Assembly: GCF_011751075.1 (NCBI RefSeq)
Contig: NZ_JAALLN010000003.1
Span: 186,001-250,000 of the forward strand
Origin: Flavobacterium poyangense
Lineage (GTDB): Bacteria > Bacteroidota > Bacteroidia > Flavobacteriales > Flavobacteriaceae
DNA length: 64,000 nucleotides
Reading direction: 5' to 3'
The notes beneath the pieces were generated by a model. The model was not told the DNA's origin. It saw only the letters and a program-made list of their open reading frames with translations, and made no database searches. The number at the start of each line of letters is the position of its first letter. The stretch's first letter is position 1. Of this stretch, positions 34,797-43,688 are shown piece after piece. Made by a program: the position numbers and the translations under genes.

Positions 34797-37194
34797 ATTT
34801 GTATTTGTTGTTCCCCCGCTGACAGGTCATGTCAATCCTACGTTGAGCATTGGTGCCGAACTCTTAGAAAGAGGACATCAAGTAGCCTGGATCAGTCTTG
34901 ACCAAAACTTAGAGTCCAAACTTCCTGTAGGCGGAGAGCTATTGCTTATTCAGTACGATCAGACAGACGAAGAAAAAAGAGAGAGTGAACATTATCTGGA
35001 CATCATTTCAAAAAAAGTTGTTTACGGTATCGATAGTATCAAGTTTTTATATGAAGACGTATTGATTCCTTTAAATAGACATTGTTATAAAGGAATCGTT
35101 AAGCTGTTGGAAGTTTATAAGCCGGATTTGGTAATCGGTGATCATCAATTATTTGCAGCGGCAATTGCGGCAAAAAAGGTTAATCGTCCTTGTGCGACCT
35201 CGGTAACGGCTCCGGCAGCAATTAAAATTGTCAGTGAACTACCGAAAGTACATGAATGGGAAGTCAAGCAGATTATGGCGTTACAAGTAGAACTCGGTGT
35301 CAAAGAAAAACAATCGTTGGCTTGTTCGGATCTTCTTACTTTAGTGTTAACCTCTCCGTATTTCTTTGGAGAAATGGATCTCACCTCCAATTATCAATTT
35401 ACAGGCCCGGTACTAACAGAACGCCGTTTATCCTGTGCTTTCGATTGGGAGCAACTGAAAAGTAATTCAAGGAAAAAAATTTTAGTCAGCATAGGTACAA
35501 CATTCGACCATGAGCATAAGAAAGCGTTTTTTCAAAAGGTAATCGATGCATTTCAGGAGGAAGATTTGACGGTTGTAGTGGTTTCAGATTCAAGTCTGTT
35601 TGATAAGTGGCCTGAAAATTTCATGGTCTATTCGCAAATTCCACAATTGGATTTGTTACCACATTTAGATGCTGTTGTGTGCCATGGCGGACACAATACG
35701 GTCTCAGAAACTCTTTCGCATGGTCTGCCGCTTGTTGTTATTCCGATCGCCTATGATCAATCACATGTTGCCGGGCGTGTCGTACGTACCGGTGCAGGCG
35801 AACGTCTTAATTTTAACCGATTTAAAGCCAATCACCTGAGAGATCGTGTTCATGATATCCTGAATCAGGCACACTATCGGGAAGCCGCTCTCAAAGTTCG
35901 TCAATCTTTTATAGATACAGGCGGAACGAAGACCGCAGCAGATTTGCTTGAACGTGCGATAGCTCCTGCGCAGTCAGCTCTCGAATCTCAGGCAAAATTC
36001 CTTATTGTTGTTCCTCCATTTTTTGGGCATATCAGTCCTACATTAAGTTTGGGCGCCAGTTTACTTGCTCGCGGTCATGAAGTAAGATGGTTTGGTATTA
36101 CACCATTGGCGGAGGAACATATTCCAAAAGGAGGAACCTATATTTATCCCGAAGAGGAGCTTATACCTTTTCAGGATGAACTCAAACAGATATTAAAAAG
36201 GCAAGATGATGGCCCTTCTTGTTCCGGACCTGAAGTCATGAAATTAGCATTGGAAGAAACCTATGTTCCTTTTGCTAAAATGATGATGCCGGGATTAGAA
36301 ACACTACTCCGTCATTGGCAACCTGATGTAATCATCAATGATTGTATCACCTTTGGTGGGGCTTTATTCGCACATAAGAATCGTATACCTTCTGTAACGA
36401 CAACCCCTGTGCCACCGGATGTCATGGGCGACACAGAGAAAAGCGCTCCTAAAATATTCGAATGGCAACAAAATTTAATCAAAGAGCTACAAAAAGAGGT
36501 TGGTATTTTGGATGAGGGTATCTTTATACATTCTCATCAATTAAATCTGGTCTTTACCTCACAAGCATTTGCCGGTTTTGAAACCGTACCTTCGCACATG
36601 AAATTTGTAGGTCCGGTTAAAGGTCGCCCTAATAATAGTCCATTTGACTGGGAACGATTGGCAGCCAGCACAACACCAAAAATATTTGTATCATTGGGTA
36701 CCTTATTAGTTGATATTCGAAAAGCGTTTTTCGGTAAACTCATTGAAGCATTTGCAGACCAACCCGTTACTATTATTGCAGCAACACCGCCCGAAATATT
36801 TGACGAATGGCCTGCTAATTTCATCGTAAACGGTTTTGTGCCACAATCTACATTGATGCCTCATATGGATATGGTGATCTGTCACGGTGGTTTCAATACT
36901 GTGAACGATACCTTTACCAATGGTCTGCCGATGTTGATTACACCAATCGCTTACGATCACTTCCATACGGCAAAGTTGATTGAACAGGCGGGCTGCGGCA
37001 TCAGTATCCGATACAAACGACTCCGAATTGATGATTTGAGAGAGACTGTCTTTGAACTCTTAGAGAATCCTAAATACAGAAATGCAGCCAAAGAAGTTCA
37101 GGCAGCTTTTCTCGCAGCAGGCGGTAATGATCAGGCGGTTGCATTATTGGAAGATTTTGTAAGACAAGAACGTTCGTTATTAGCTGCAATTTAA
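34789..37194 (+). CDS. Tandem fused GT1 (UGT/MGT-like) glycosyltransferase
   Basis: 801 residues made of two complete GT-B units that repeat with an offset of exactly 400 residues. Unit 1 has VVPPLTGHVNP with the catalytic-type H14 and the donor-binding CHGGHNTVSETLSHGLP with H299. Unit 2 has VVPPFFGHISP with H414 and CHGGFNTVNDTFTNGLP with H699. GT1 enzymes transfer sugars from nucleotide donors to lipids and natural products in the cytoplasm. Both units keep their key histidines, so two sequential glycosylations or an internal dimer are possible. The units are clearly diverged from each other, so the duplication is not recent. Operon position suggests that the synthase product is the acceptor. 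Confidence 0.92.
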   Translation: MAKFVFVVPPLTGHVNPTLSIGAELLERGHQVAWISLDQNLESKLPVGGELLLIQYDQTDEEKRESEHYLDIISKKVVYGIDSIKFLYEDVLIPLNRHCYKGIVKLLEVYKPDLVIGDHQLFAAAIAAKKVNRPCATSVTAPAAIKIVSELPKVHEWEVKQIMALQVELGVKEKQSLACSDLLTLVLTSPYFFGEMDLTSNYQFTGPVLTERRLSCAFDWEQLKSNSRKKILVSIGTTFDHEHKKAFFQKVIDAFQEEDLTVVVVSDSSLFDKWPENFMVYSQIPQLDLLPHLDAVVCHGGHNTVSETLSHGLPLVVIPIAYDQSHVAGRVVRTGAGERLNFNRFKANHLRDRVHDILNQAHYREAALKVRQSFIDTGGTKTAADLLERAIAPAQSALESQAKFLIVVPPFFGHISPTLSLGASLLARGHEVRWFGITPLAEEHIPKGGTYIYPEEELIPFQDELKQILKRQDDGPSCSGPEVMKLALEETYVPFAKMMMPGLETLLRHWQPDVIINDCITFGGALFAHKNRIPSVTTTPVPPDVMGDTEKSAPKIFEWQQNLIKELQKEVGILDEGIFIHSHQLNLVFTSQAFAGFETVPSHMKFVGPVKGRPNNSPFDWERLAASTTPKIFVSLGTLLVDIRKAFFGKLIEAFADQPVTIIAATPPEIFDEWPANFIVNGFVPQSTLMPHMDMVICHGGFNTVNDTFTNGLPMLITPIAYDHFHTAKLIEQAGCGISIRYKRLRIDDLRETVFELLENPKYRNAAKEVQAAFLAAGGNDQAVALLEDFVRQERSLLAAI

Positions 37195-37197
37195 AGT

Positions 37198-38469
37198 ATG
37201 AAAAGAAGATTGTTATTTGGAGAGCGCATGTTATTGGGTGAAGGAAAAGAACCATTCAATGTTGTTATTCCTTTTCGCCTGCGTGGTGTATTTGAGGAAA
37301 AAGAAATTGAGGATGCTTTAGGCAGACTTCAGAAAAAACATCCCTGGTTACGGGCACTCGTTCGTCTTGATGAGAAGAATGTTCCATGGTTTGAAGTGTC
37401 TAAACAAACGAATCCCGTTCCTATTCGCATTGTGGAGCAAAAAAGTGAAGAAGACTGGCGACAAGAAGCTATGCAAGAATTGCATACTCTCTTTGATTAC
37501 AAAAACAAACCTTTGATTCGTTGGGTGTGGATCAAAGGAAACGATAGCTCAGATATGTTGCTGGTATTTCATCATTGCCTGTGTGATGGCGGCTCTGCAA
37601 TGAATTTACTTTATGAATTTTTAAAAGTATTGGATGATCCGACAGCTGATATAGGCATAGAGAATCCTATTTTAGGAATTCAGGATGTTGTTCCTGCACC
37701 TATTTTAAAAAATAAGAAACAAAGGTTTAAGGCAAAAATGGTGGGTCGGTTAGCAACATTAGCGATCAAATGTATTCCCGTGAGCAGAAAAGCAATTGAT
37801 CGACAAACGGACTATTTGATTCATTGGAAATTAGATCAAACCACGAGTCAAGAGCTGATCTCGCACTGCAAATCACTAGACATTACGGTCAATACTTTTT
37901 TAAGTGCTACTGTACTGGACACCTTTAAAAAAGTCCGTAGAAACAAAGCTTTTAATAAGGTTTCTTGTCCGGTAGATATCAGGCGATTTGCTCCTCAGAT
38001 AAAAGAAGATCATATTTTTGCTTTTGGTTTGATGATTGTGGTATCATCAAATCCCAAACTCGGTTTCTTAAACAATTTACGTTTAATGCAGCATGATGTA
38101 GATCGCAAAACAGCCAAACTTAATCCCTACATCACCATGATGGTTATGGAATCTGCCCATAGTGCGTTAAACAATTTTACAAAACTTCTAAAACGAGGAA
38201 AGTCATCTAATGATTGTATGTTTTCTAACTTGGGACGTATTCAGATACCACATCAATACCAATCCTTTGCGTTGGAAACTATTTTTAGTCCATCAGTCCT
38301 TGGGCCACTGGGCAATACAACTACGATGATCACCTCTACGTATCAAGGTGTTATGGACTTCACATTTATGGGAAGTGAAGGTTATTTGCCTTACAACGAA
38401 GCCTTAGCCATTCGCGATGAAATAATTGATTCTATTAAACGCCGATTAAATTATCAAGCAGCCTCATGA
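37198..38469 (+). CDS. Condensation-fold acyltransferase (PapA/wax-ester-synthase-like) 1
   Basis: 423 residues related to the condensation/PapA/alcohol acetyltransferase superfamily. The HHxxxDG motif is HHCLCDGG with catalytic H126 and D130. The two-lobed layout and the late SNLGRIQIP segment, which resembles the DFG-like hinge region, fit the family. Such enzymes move acyl groups from a carrier protein or CoA onto hydroxyls. The neighbouring ACP and glycosyltransferase suggest esterification of the sugar or of the chain. It starts 4 bp after the glycosyltransferase stop and overlaps the next, homologous gene by 4 bp. Confidence 0.83.
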   Translation: MKRRLLFGERMLLGEGKEPFNVVIPFRLRGVFEEKEIEDALGRLQKKHPWLRALVRLDEKNVPWFEVSKQTNPVPIRIVEQKSEEDWRQEAMQELHTLFDYKNKPLIRWVWIKGNDSSDMLLVFHHCLCDGGSAMNLLYEFLKVLDDPTADIGIENPILGIQDVVPAPILKNKKQRFKAKMVGRLATLAIKCIPVSRKAIDRQTDYLIHWKLDQTTSQELISHCKSLDITVNTFLSATVLDTFKKVRRNKAFNKVSCPVDIRRFAPQIKEDHIFAFGLMIVVSSNPKLGFLNNLRLMQHDVDRKTAKLNPYITMMVMESAHSALNNFTKLLKRGKSSNDCMFSNLGRIQIPHQYQSFALETIFSPSVLGPLGNTTTMITSTYQGVMDFTFMGSEGYLPYNEALAIRDEIIDSIKRRLNYQAAS

Positions 38470-39719
38470 TCAAACGAAAACTCTTATTAGTGGAACGAAT
38501 CATGTATATTGATGCCACTACGCCTTTAAACTGTGTATTTACGGCAAAAATAAAAGGTGAAATTCCAAAAGAAAACATTGAAATTGCTTTAGCAAAAATC
38601 CAAAGTAAGCACCCTCTGCTTCGCGCTGAAGTTGATTTACAGGATAAGCGACATCCTGTTTACGTTGTCAGGGAAAATATCAAACCTATTCCGCTTCGTA
38701 TCGTAAAACGTCAAACAGATACAGATTGGTTAATAGAATCCGAACAGGAATGGTATCGACAGTTTAAAGAAGAAGGCTCTCCTTTGGCTCAATTGGTATG
38801 GATTAAAGGAGAGGAGTTATCTGAATTGTTATTAGTATTACCACATTGTATCTGCGATGGAACCGGCTTTGTAACTTTGATGCAGGAATTACTTGCTTTA
38901 ATAGATGATCCGACCCTTGAGTTGGAACCTTATCCACTATTTCAATCGGTAAATAATTTTTTATCGCCACAGTTTGATATTCAAAAAAATACACACAAAG
39001 CAAAGTTTTATTTGCTTTTGGGAAAATGCTTCTTTTTGGTGCAACGGAAAAATAAAAAAAGAAATCTTGGAAAAAATTATGCCATTCATTGGAAATTAGA
39101 TCCAACAAACTCAGCAGGTATAACGCAGCAATGTAAAGAGAGTGGTATTTCTGTACATGCGCTTCTTTGTACAGCGTTTATGCAAGCTTTTCAGGACGTA
39201 CAAGGTAAATTGGCTAAAAATAAGGTAATTAGTCCAATTGATATTCGCCGGTTTATTCCCGAAATCAAAAAGGATCATATGTTTGCCTTTGCCCCGACGG
39301 TAGAACTATCCTTAAAAAAGGAAACTTCTCAGGTACTCGACCAAGCCAAACATATCAAAAAGGAGCTTACTCAAAAAATAGAAAAAATGAACGCTCGGGA
39401 ACTGTTATGGATGGGAGAGCAGATGCACCCTCTGGTCAATCGCATGATTGCGCTGCTAAAAACAAGCCGGGGCGGACACGATCTGACGCTTTCTAATATG
39501 GGTAACCTTCCAATCCCGAATGCTTACAAAAATTTTATTCTGGAAGATATTTTTAGTCCAACAGTAGCATTTCCGTGGTTAAATTCAAACACTTTAGTGA
39601 CAACAACCTATCAGGATCAAATGGACTTTGCGCTGATGTCTAATGAAGATTTTTTGCCTAAAGAAGAAGCTTTAAAAATTAAAGACAAGGCCATTGCGTT
39701 GTTGACTTTACCTTTATAA
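38466..39719 (+). CDS. Condensation-fold acyltransferase 2, paralogue of the preceding gene
   Basis: 417 residues, aligned along its whole length with the preceding protein (shared starts KRxLLxxER, KxHPxLRAxV, CDG and IDIRRF motifs). The active site reads PHCICDG: the first His is replaced by Pro, while the catalytic second His (H127) and the structural D131 remain, so activity is likely. An SNMGNLPIP segment matches the other copy's hinge. Two diverged copies in one operon suggest two different acyl acceptors or donors. ATG overlaps the previous stop (ATGA). Confidence 0.82.
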   Translation: MIKRKLLLVERIMYIDATTPLNCVFTAKIKGEIPKENIEIALAKIQSKHPLLRAEVDLQDKRHPVYVVRENIKPIPLRIVKRQTDTDWLIESEQEWYRQFKEEGSPLAQLVWIKGEELSELLLVLPHCICDGTGFVTLMQELLALIDDPTLELEPYPLFQSVNNFLSPQFDIQKNTHKAKFYLLLGKCFFLVQRKNKKRNLGKNYAIHWKLDPTNSAGITQQCKESGISVHALLCTAFMQAFQDVQGKLAKNKVISPIDIRRFIPEIKKDHMFAFAPTVELSLKKETSQVLDQAKHIKKELTQKIEKMNARELLWMGEQMHPLVNRMIALLKTSRGGHDLTLSNMGNLPIPNAYKNFILEDIFSPTVAFPWLNSNTLVTTTYQDQMDFALMSNEDFLPKEEALKIKDKAIALLTLPL

Positions 39720-39720
39720 A

Positions 39721-40263
39721 ATGTATATGACAAAAGCAGCTCAGTCCAAAAAAACAACCCTTAAACGCTTTTTAAGGAAACGTGCAATTTATTATATTCT
39801 TCCCAATGTAGGGTTCAATTTTATTATTGCCTATGCCAGTTTTCAGGAATTGGGCTATACGCATTTTTTTGCCGGACCTCAAAGCTTAGCACGTTTAACA
39901 TTGCCAATGGCTATATTTTTACCTGTAATCCTGACCATGGATATTATTAATCGGGTTATTATTGCCGCCGAAAAAGAATCAATCGAAGTGGTGATAGATC
40001 ATAATCTAAATAAAAACAGATTTATAACAAAATTATGTTTGTTACATGGTATCATAACCGGTTTACTGGTATTAACTGTATTGCTCGTTGCACAGCAAAG
40101 CCTAACGGTAAACCATAAATTGGATCCTACTACTATGGCCATTCTGGATGCCGTTCTTGCAGGCCTACTTTCGATATTGTTTACTTATCTTCCAATATAT
40201 AGGTTGAAAAAACATTTGCAGAAACCTGTATCAAAGGTTCAAATAGAGAAGGATGGGCATTAA
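39721..40263 (+). CDS. Small four-helix membrane protein of the island
   Basis: 180 residues (an alternative ATG at 39727 shortens it by two). Four hydrophobic segments are at about 23-42, 55-80, 101-125 and 137-160, with basic loops at both ends (SKKTTLKRFLRKRA; RLKKHLQK). No family is recognised. It is the last gene of the operon and the only obvious membrane component, so it may help to place or move the lipid product, but the sequence alone does not show transport motifs. Confidence 0.7.
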   Translation: MYMTKAAQSKKTTLKRFLRKRAIYYILPNVGFNFIIAYASFQELGYTHFFAGPQSLARLTLPMAIFLPVILTMDIINRVIIAAEKESIEVVIDHNLNKNRFITKLCLLHGIITGLLVLTVLLVAQQSLTVNHKLDPTTMAILDAVLAGLLSILFTYLPIYRLKKHLQKPVSKVQIEKDGH

Positions 40264-40368
40264 TTTGTTCCTATAGAGCATCAATAAAGTATAAAATAGG
40301 ATTGAAAAATTCATCAACAACAGTCAGAAACAAAAGCCAGAAAAGACAAATCAAATCCTAAGCACATC

Positions 40369-40430
40369 CTGAGCGAAGTCGAAGGCTTTTTAGGTAGATA
40401 GGGTCTTCGGCTTCGCTCAGACTGACAATT
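40369..40430. repeat. REP-like hairpin with 'gcgaagtcgaag' arms at right island end
   Basis: Arm 40369-40386 (ctgagcgaagtcgaaggc) pairs with 40403-40420 over 18 positions with two G-T type mismatches. The sequence family matches the 21965-22049 element at the left end. It could act as a terminator or processing hairpin for the operon. Confidence 0.7.
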
Positions 40431-40596
40431 GTAATTTTATTAAAATTTCGGTGCAAATAGATTTTTATTTTTCCAGCGCTTCTTGTGTTGAGGTTTAAAT
40501 TTTCTTATTTGTTGAAAGGTAGAGTTTATTTTATGTCATAGAGAACATAAGGATTTTTGTTTGTCTTACAAAAGTTTGCAAAGTTTCATGAAAAAA

Positions 40597-40805
40597 ATCT
40601 TAGCGAACTCCTAATGTTTGCGGTGAAATTTTTTCACGCAGATTTTTTCAGATTGTTTTTATCTGAGCACAAAACAAATATCGGCTTAATCTGCAACCCG
40701 AGCGATAGCGAATTGGCGAAGCAAATCTGCGTGCAAAAGACTTTGCTTTGTGTAAATACTTTGCGGGCTCTTTGCGTAAAACCTTTGCGCTCTTAGCGGT
40801 TAAAT
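40597..40805. repeat. Dispersed intergenic repeat (copy A)
   Basis: The 40600-40735 part matches, in inverted orientation, 63437-63555 near the right end of the window. Shared words include ttagcgaactc/cttgcgaactc, gcagtgaaatttttcacgcag, cagattgt, aatatcggcttaatctg and tctgcgtgcaaaa. The 40752-40805 part repeats the 'ctttgcg...cttagcggttaaa' words seen at 3335-3355 and 58724-58766. No coding character. Confidence 0.7.
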
Positions 40806-40858
40806 AAACGCAAAGTTGTGATCCTCTTTTTCAGTGAATTTAACGAATCTCTAAAACA

Positions 40859-40894
40859 AAAAAAAAGTCTTTTCAAATGGATGAAAAGACTTTT
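40859..40894 (-). terminator. Terminator of the right tRNA-Pro
   Basis: Perfect 12-bp stem (40863-40874 with 40883-40894), 8-nt loop and a U run on the minus strand, immediately after the tRNA. Confidence 0.85.
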
Positions 40895-40895
40895 G

Positions 40896-40970
40896 TCGGG
40901 GTGGCAGGATTCGAACCTGCGGCCTCCTGCTCCCAAAGCAGGCGCGATAACCGGGCTACGCTACACCCCG
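40896..40970 (-). tRNA. tRNA-Pro (anticodon TGG), right copy
   Basis: Identical in sequence to the tRNA at 21652-21726, with the same TGG anticodon, complete cloverleaf and no encoded CCA. It has its own promoter and terminator, so it should be functional. Confidence 0.95.
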
Positions 40971-40980
40971 AAAGCGGATG

Positions 40981-41008
40981 CAAAGATAGTAATAAATTCT
41001 ATTTACAA
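40981..41008 (-). promoter_or_regulatory. Promoter of the right tRNA-Pro
   Basis: On the minus strand: TTG (41008-41006), 17 bp, TATCTTTG (40988-40981). It fits the TTG-N17-23-TAnnTTTG consensus and lies about 10 bp before the tRNA 5' end. Confidence 0.75.
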
Positions 41009-41246
41009 AAGGAAAAGGTCAAAATAAATTGAAAAATAAACAGGAGGGTGTAGTTGATTTTGCAAAATAAAAGAACCGAACAATGATCAAGGCATTGGCA
41101 TTTAGTGTCTTGAATCTGAAAATAAAAAAACAATATCTATCTAAAAGTTGACCAGAAAAATAGCTTGAAAGGTACTTTTAATAGGTGCTTTGACAAATCT
41201 TATGGTGCAGACTGTCATAAAAAACAATTAGTCGCAGTCATTTTTG

Positions 41247-42161
41247 TTATTTTTCATCTGTCAATTCTAACTCGTCAAGCGTTCCTTTGACAGATTTTAG
41301 ATCTTTTAGCTTTGTTTGGTTATTTTCAATTTCCTTATTTACTTGTTGTATACTTATTTTAGGCAGCTCGATTTTTTTTCCGTTAAGCTGTAATCCCAAT
41401 ACATTAACTTTTAAAACTAAATCATAATCGGAAAGATTTGGATTTTGAATAGGATATTTTTGAATACGCCATAATTTAGGATTGGTTTCTTTGGTTTGCC
41501 CCAGTAAAATATGCTCGGTCAGTATTTCTCCATTGTTCATGATGCTTTGATCGTCTCCATTAATAATGATTTCTGATTTAAGAACTTCATTATTGGATTT
41601 TTTTACGACTTCCAATTGAATTGTTTTTGGGCCTACAAGTTTGTTTCTACCAATATATTGATAATCGATTTCTAATTCGGGAATCATTTCGTCAAAAAAA
41701 TCAGTCTGATTTATTTTTACGGCACTAATTTTAAACAGATCCAGTGCTTTTTTAGCAGTTGCAATTTTGTTTTTAGAAAGCGTTAAACTATCAATTTCCT
41801 TTGTTAGTTTTTCAATCTCCTTTTTGTTTCGATCTTTTAAAATGTCTTCCGCTAAAGTAATGACCGAAGAAAAGGATCGGCCGTCAACCATTTCTAAAGA
41901 AATTTTGTTGAAAGATTTGTTGTCGTACTTTTTCGGGTCTTCCCACTTTAATCGCATAGCTTCAATTGCAATAACTCGCATAGCTTTTTCTAAATCAGTT
42001 TTTTCGTCTTGATTCAGATTTGTTTCTATTTTCTCCCTGGAAGTTTTAAAATTTTGCTCATTTTTTCCATCAAATTTATCCTGGCATGAAACCAAAATAA
42101 GAGAAGAAAACAACAATATGATAAGGTATTTTAGGGACAAAAGAGCGGGTTTATTATTCAT
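41247..42161 (-). CDS. Hypothetical lipoprotein
   Basis: 304 residues. The signal peptide (hydrophobic core about 10-24) ends in a lipobox-like LVSC, so lipidation is likely. The mature part is charged and helical with coiled-coil-like stretches near the middle (EDILKDRNKKEIEKLTKEID, about 90-125) and C-terminal end (QVNKEIENNQTKLKDLKS). No family recognised. It stands alone; the next gene is divergent. Envelope location is predicted, function unknown. Confidence 0.7.
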   Translation of the reverse strand: MNNKPALLSLKYLIILLFSSLILVSCQDKFDGKNEQNFKTSREKIETNLNQDEKTDLEKAMRVIAIEAMRLKWEDPKKYDNKSFNKISLEMVDGRSFSSVITLAEDILKDRNKKEIEKLTKEIDSLTLSKNKIATAKKALDLFKISAVKINQTDFFDEMIPELEIDYQYIGRNKLVGPKTIQLEVVKKSNNEVLKSEIIINGDDQSIMNNGEILTEHILLGQTKETNPKLWRIQKYPIQNPNLSDYDLVLKVNVLGLQLNGKKIELPKISIQQVNKEIENNQTKLKDLKSVKGTLDELELTDEK

Positions 42162-42441
42162 TACTATTGAGTTGTAAAAGGATTAGTATGGGGATTATCT
42201 TCAGGAAGTACAGAAGATGATTTTTAGACAAAGAACGACAATAATTTAGAATGCAAATTAAGAAAAAATGTTTTGTTAATTCAGGGAGATATAAATTCGC
42301 AAGAAGATAAAGTCGATTCGGAGTATTCTTTTTTAAATCCGTAACGGAGTTTTGTTTTTTTGGAGTTCTAATAGTGAAATACTACTTCTTTTAACACTTT
42401 GAAATAAAAAATGATATATTCGTGTCATAAATTTTACTTTA

Positions 42442-42891
42442 ATGAAGAATCAATTTTTGCGCAATATACTACTAATAGTAATTATCTTAATTCTTATAGG
42501 TATTGCTACTGTAGTGCAAGGATATTGGGCTTTATGGGATTATAAGTCGAGTCCGTCTTCTTCCTGTCTGGATTGTGATATTTTTACAGATTTAGTCATT
42601 TCGTCTTTATTGCCTGCATTTTTTATTGGGATCGTAAACTTCTTATCGTTTAAGTTTCTTTGGAAAAAGAAGATCAAGGTATTAGGTACTGCATTTGTTC
42701 TTTTTGTTTCCTGGTTTATAATAGACACAGAAATATTTATAGAAAGAGAAGCCTCATGGAGTACGTACACGAATGTTTGGGAAATCAGTTTTCTGTTAGC
42801 AGCGATTCCAATTTTAACAATAGGGATATTGTTTATTATGCTCTTTAATTATGTAACGGGAAAAATTTCATTTGCCCGAAATAGGAAGTAA
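42442..42891 (+). CDS. Hypothetical membrane protein upstream of a LytTR system
   Basis: 149 residues with four hydrophobic segments at about 6-28, 48-68, 73-93 and 112-140. A Cys pair (CLDC) sits in the first external loop. Same strand and 47 bp from the response regulator gene, so it may be part of that operon and could be a partner of the sensor kinase, but this is inference. No family recognised. Confidence 0.65.
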   Translation: MKNQFLRNILLIVIILILIGIATVVQGYWALWDYKSSPSSSCLDCDIFTDLVISSLLPAFFIGIVNFLSFKFLWKKKIKVLGTAFVLFVSWFIIDTEIFIEREASWSTYTNVWEISFLLAAIPILTIGILFIMLFNYVTGKISFARNRK

Positions 42892-42938
42892 AAGGAGAAA
42901 CGATTAAAATTTCAATTTGTTAAACTGTCATTTCATAT

Positions 42939-43688
42939 ATGAACAAAATTCGAACATTAATTATAGAAGACGAGCCGGCGATACGAAAAGAACTGCAATG
43001 GTTAGTTGCACAGGAGGAGTCTCTAAAGTTAGAAGCAATTGCGGGTTCGGTAAAAGAATCATTGCAAATTATAAACAATACCGGGCTTGATTTATTATTA
43101 ATGGATATTCAGCTGGCAGATGGTACTGCTTTCGATATATTGAATCAATTAGAGCAGCCGTCTTTTCATATCATTTTTATCACTGCCTACAATCATTTCG
43201 CTATAAAAGCGATTAAATATGGTGCCTTAGATTATCTTCTTAAACCCATTGACAGCGAGGAGTTCTCAGTTGCGATACAAAAGGTGAAGAACGTAAAACA
43301 GGCTGATTACCTTAGTCAGCTTGCCGTTTTGAAAGCGTACAGCTCCGCGAAAACTATTGAAATGAGTTCCAGTATTTGTATAACCTCTTTGGACTGCATG
43401 CAAATAGTCCGGCTTAATGAAATTGTATATTTGTCGGGCGAGGGATCCTATACCCAAATTCATCTGGAAAATAAGAAAGTAGTTACGGCTTCTAAACCCT
43501 TAAAGTACTACGAAGATATTTTACCTGCCGATTTCTTCATCAAAACACACCAATCTTATATAGTAAATAAAAATTATATTGATAAGTACATGAAAACGGG
43601 CTTAATCGTTATGAAAAACGGGGCCGAGATTCCTGTGGCAACCCGCAGAAAAGAGTTTGTTATGGATCATTTAAACCCTTTGCGATAA
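42939..43688 (+). CDS. LytTR-family response regulator
   Basis: 249 residues. The receiver domain (about 1-120) has the acidic pair E10-D11, phospho-acceptor D56 in LLLMDIQLADG and the conserved Lys in YLLKPID. The C-terminal LytTR DNA-binding domain (about 145-249) shows VYLSGEGSYTQIHL and FIKTHQSYIVN. It should bind promoters as a dimer after phosphorylation by the kinase encoded next, with which it overlaps by one base. Targets are unknown; adjacent exported-protein genes are candidates. Confidence 0.93.
   Translation: MNKIRTLIIEDEPAIRKELQWLVAQEESLKLEAIAGSVKESLQIINNTGLDLLLMDIQLADGTAFDILNQLEQPSFHIIFITAYNHFAIKAIKYGALDYLLKPIDSEEFSVAIQKVKNVKQADYLSQLAVLKAYSSAKTIEMSSSICITSLDCMQIVRLNEIVYLSGEGSYTQIHLENKKVVTASKPLKYYEDILPADFFIKTHQSYIVNKNYIDKYMKTGLIVMKNGAEIPVATRRKEFVMDHLNPLR

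Larger units (their letters stand above)
40264..40857. other. Intergenic region at right end of the island, repeat-rich
   Basis: About 600 bp after the last operon gene. It contains the hairpin at 40369-40430 and a dispersed repeat at 40597-40805. Frames at 40557-40796 and 40818-41027 fall on repeat and tRNA sequence and are not genes. No strong terminator follows the operon stop directly. Confidence 0.6.
40858..40970. repeat. Right copy of the 113-bp direct repeat flanking the island
   Basis: Same orientation and near-identical to 21614-21726; covers the terminator hairpin and the complete tRNA-Pro. Similarity continues loosely into the promoter (gcggatgcaaa versus gcgggatgcaaa), then is lost. 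Confidence 0.85.

Noticed and set aside
40557..40796. A 79-codon + frame after the synthase operon
   Set aside because: It lies wholly in a dispersed repeat that is also present, inverted, at 63437-63555.
21600..41000. Integrase, transposase or conjugation gene for the island
   Set aside because: None of the reading frames between the two tRNA genes shows recombinase or transposase motifs; if present, the mobilising gene lies elsewhere.
40818..41027. A 69-codon + frame at the right tRNA-Pro
   Set aside because: It reads through the tRNA gene and its terminator on the opposite strand; the similar frame at 21552-21749 has the same cause.
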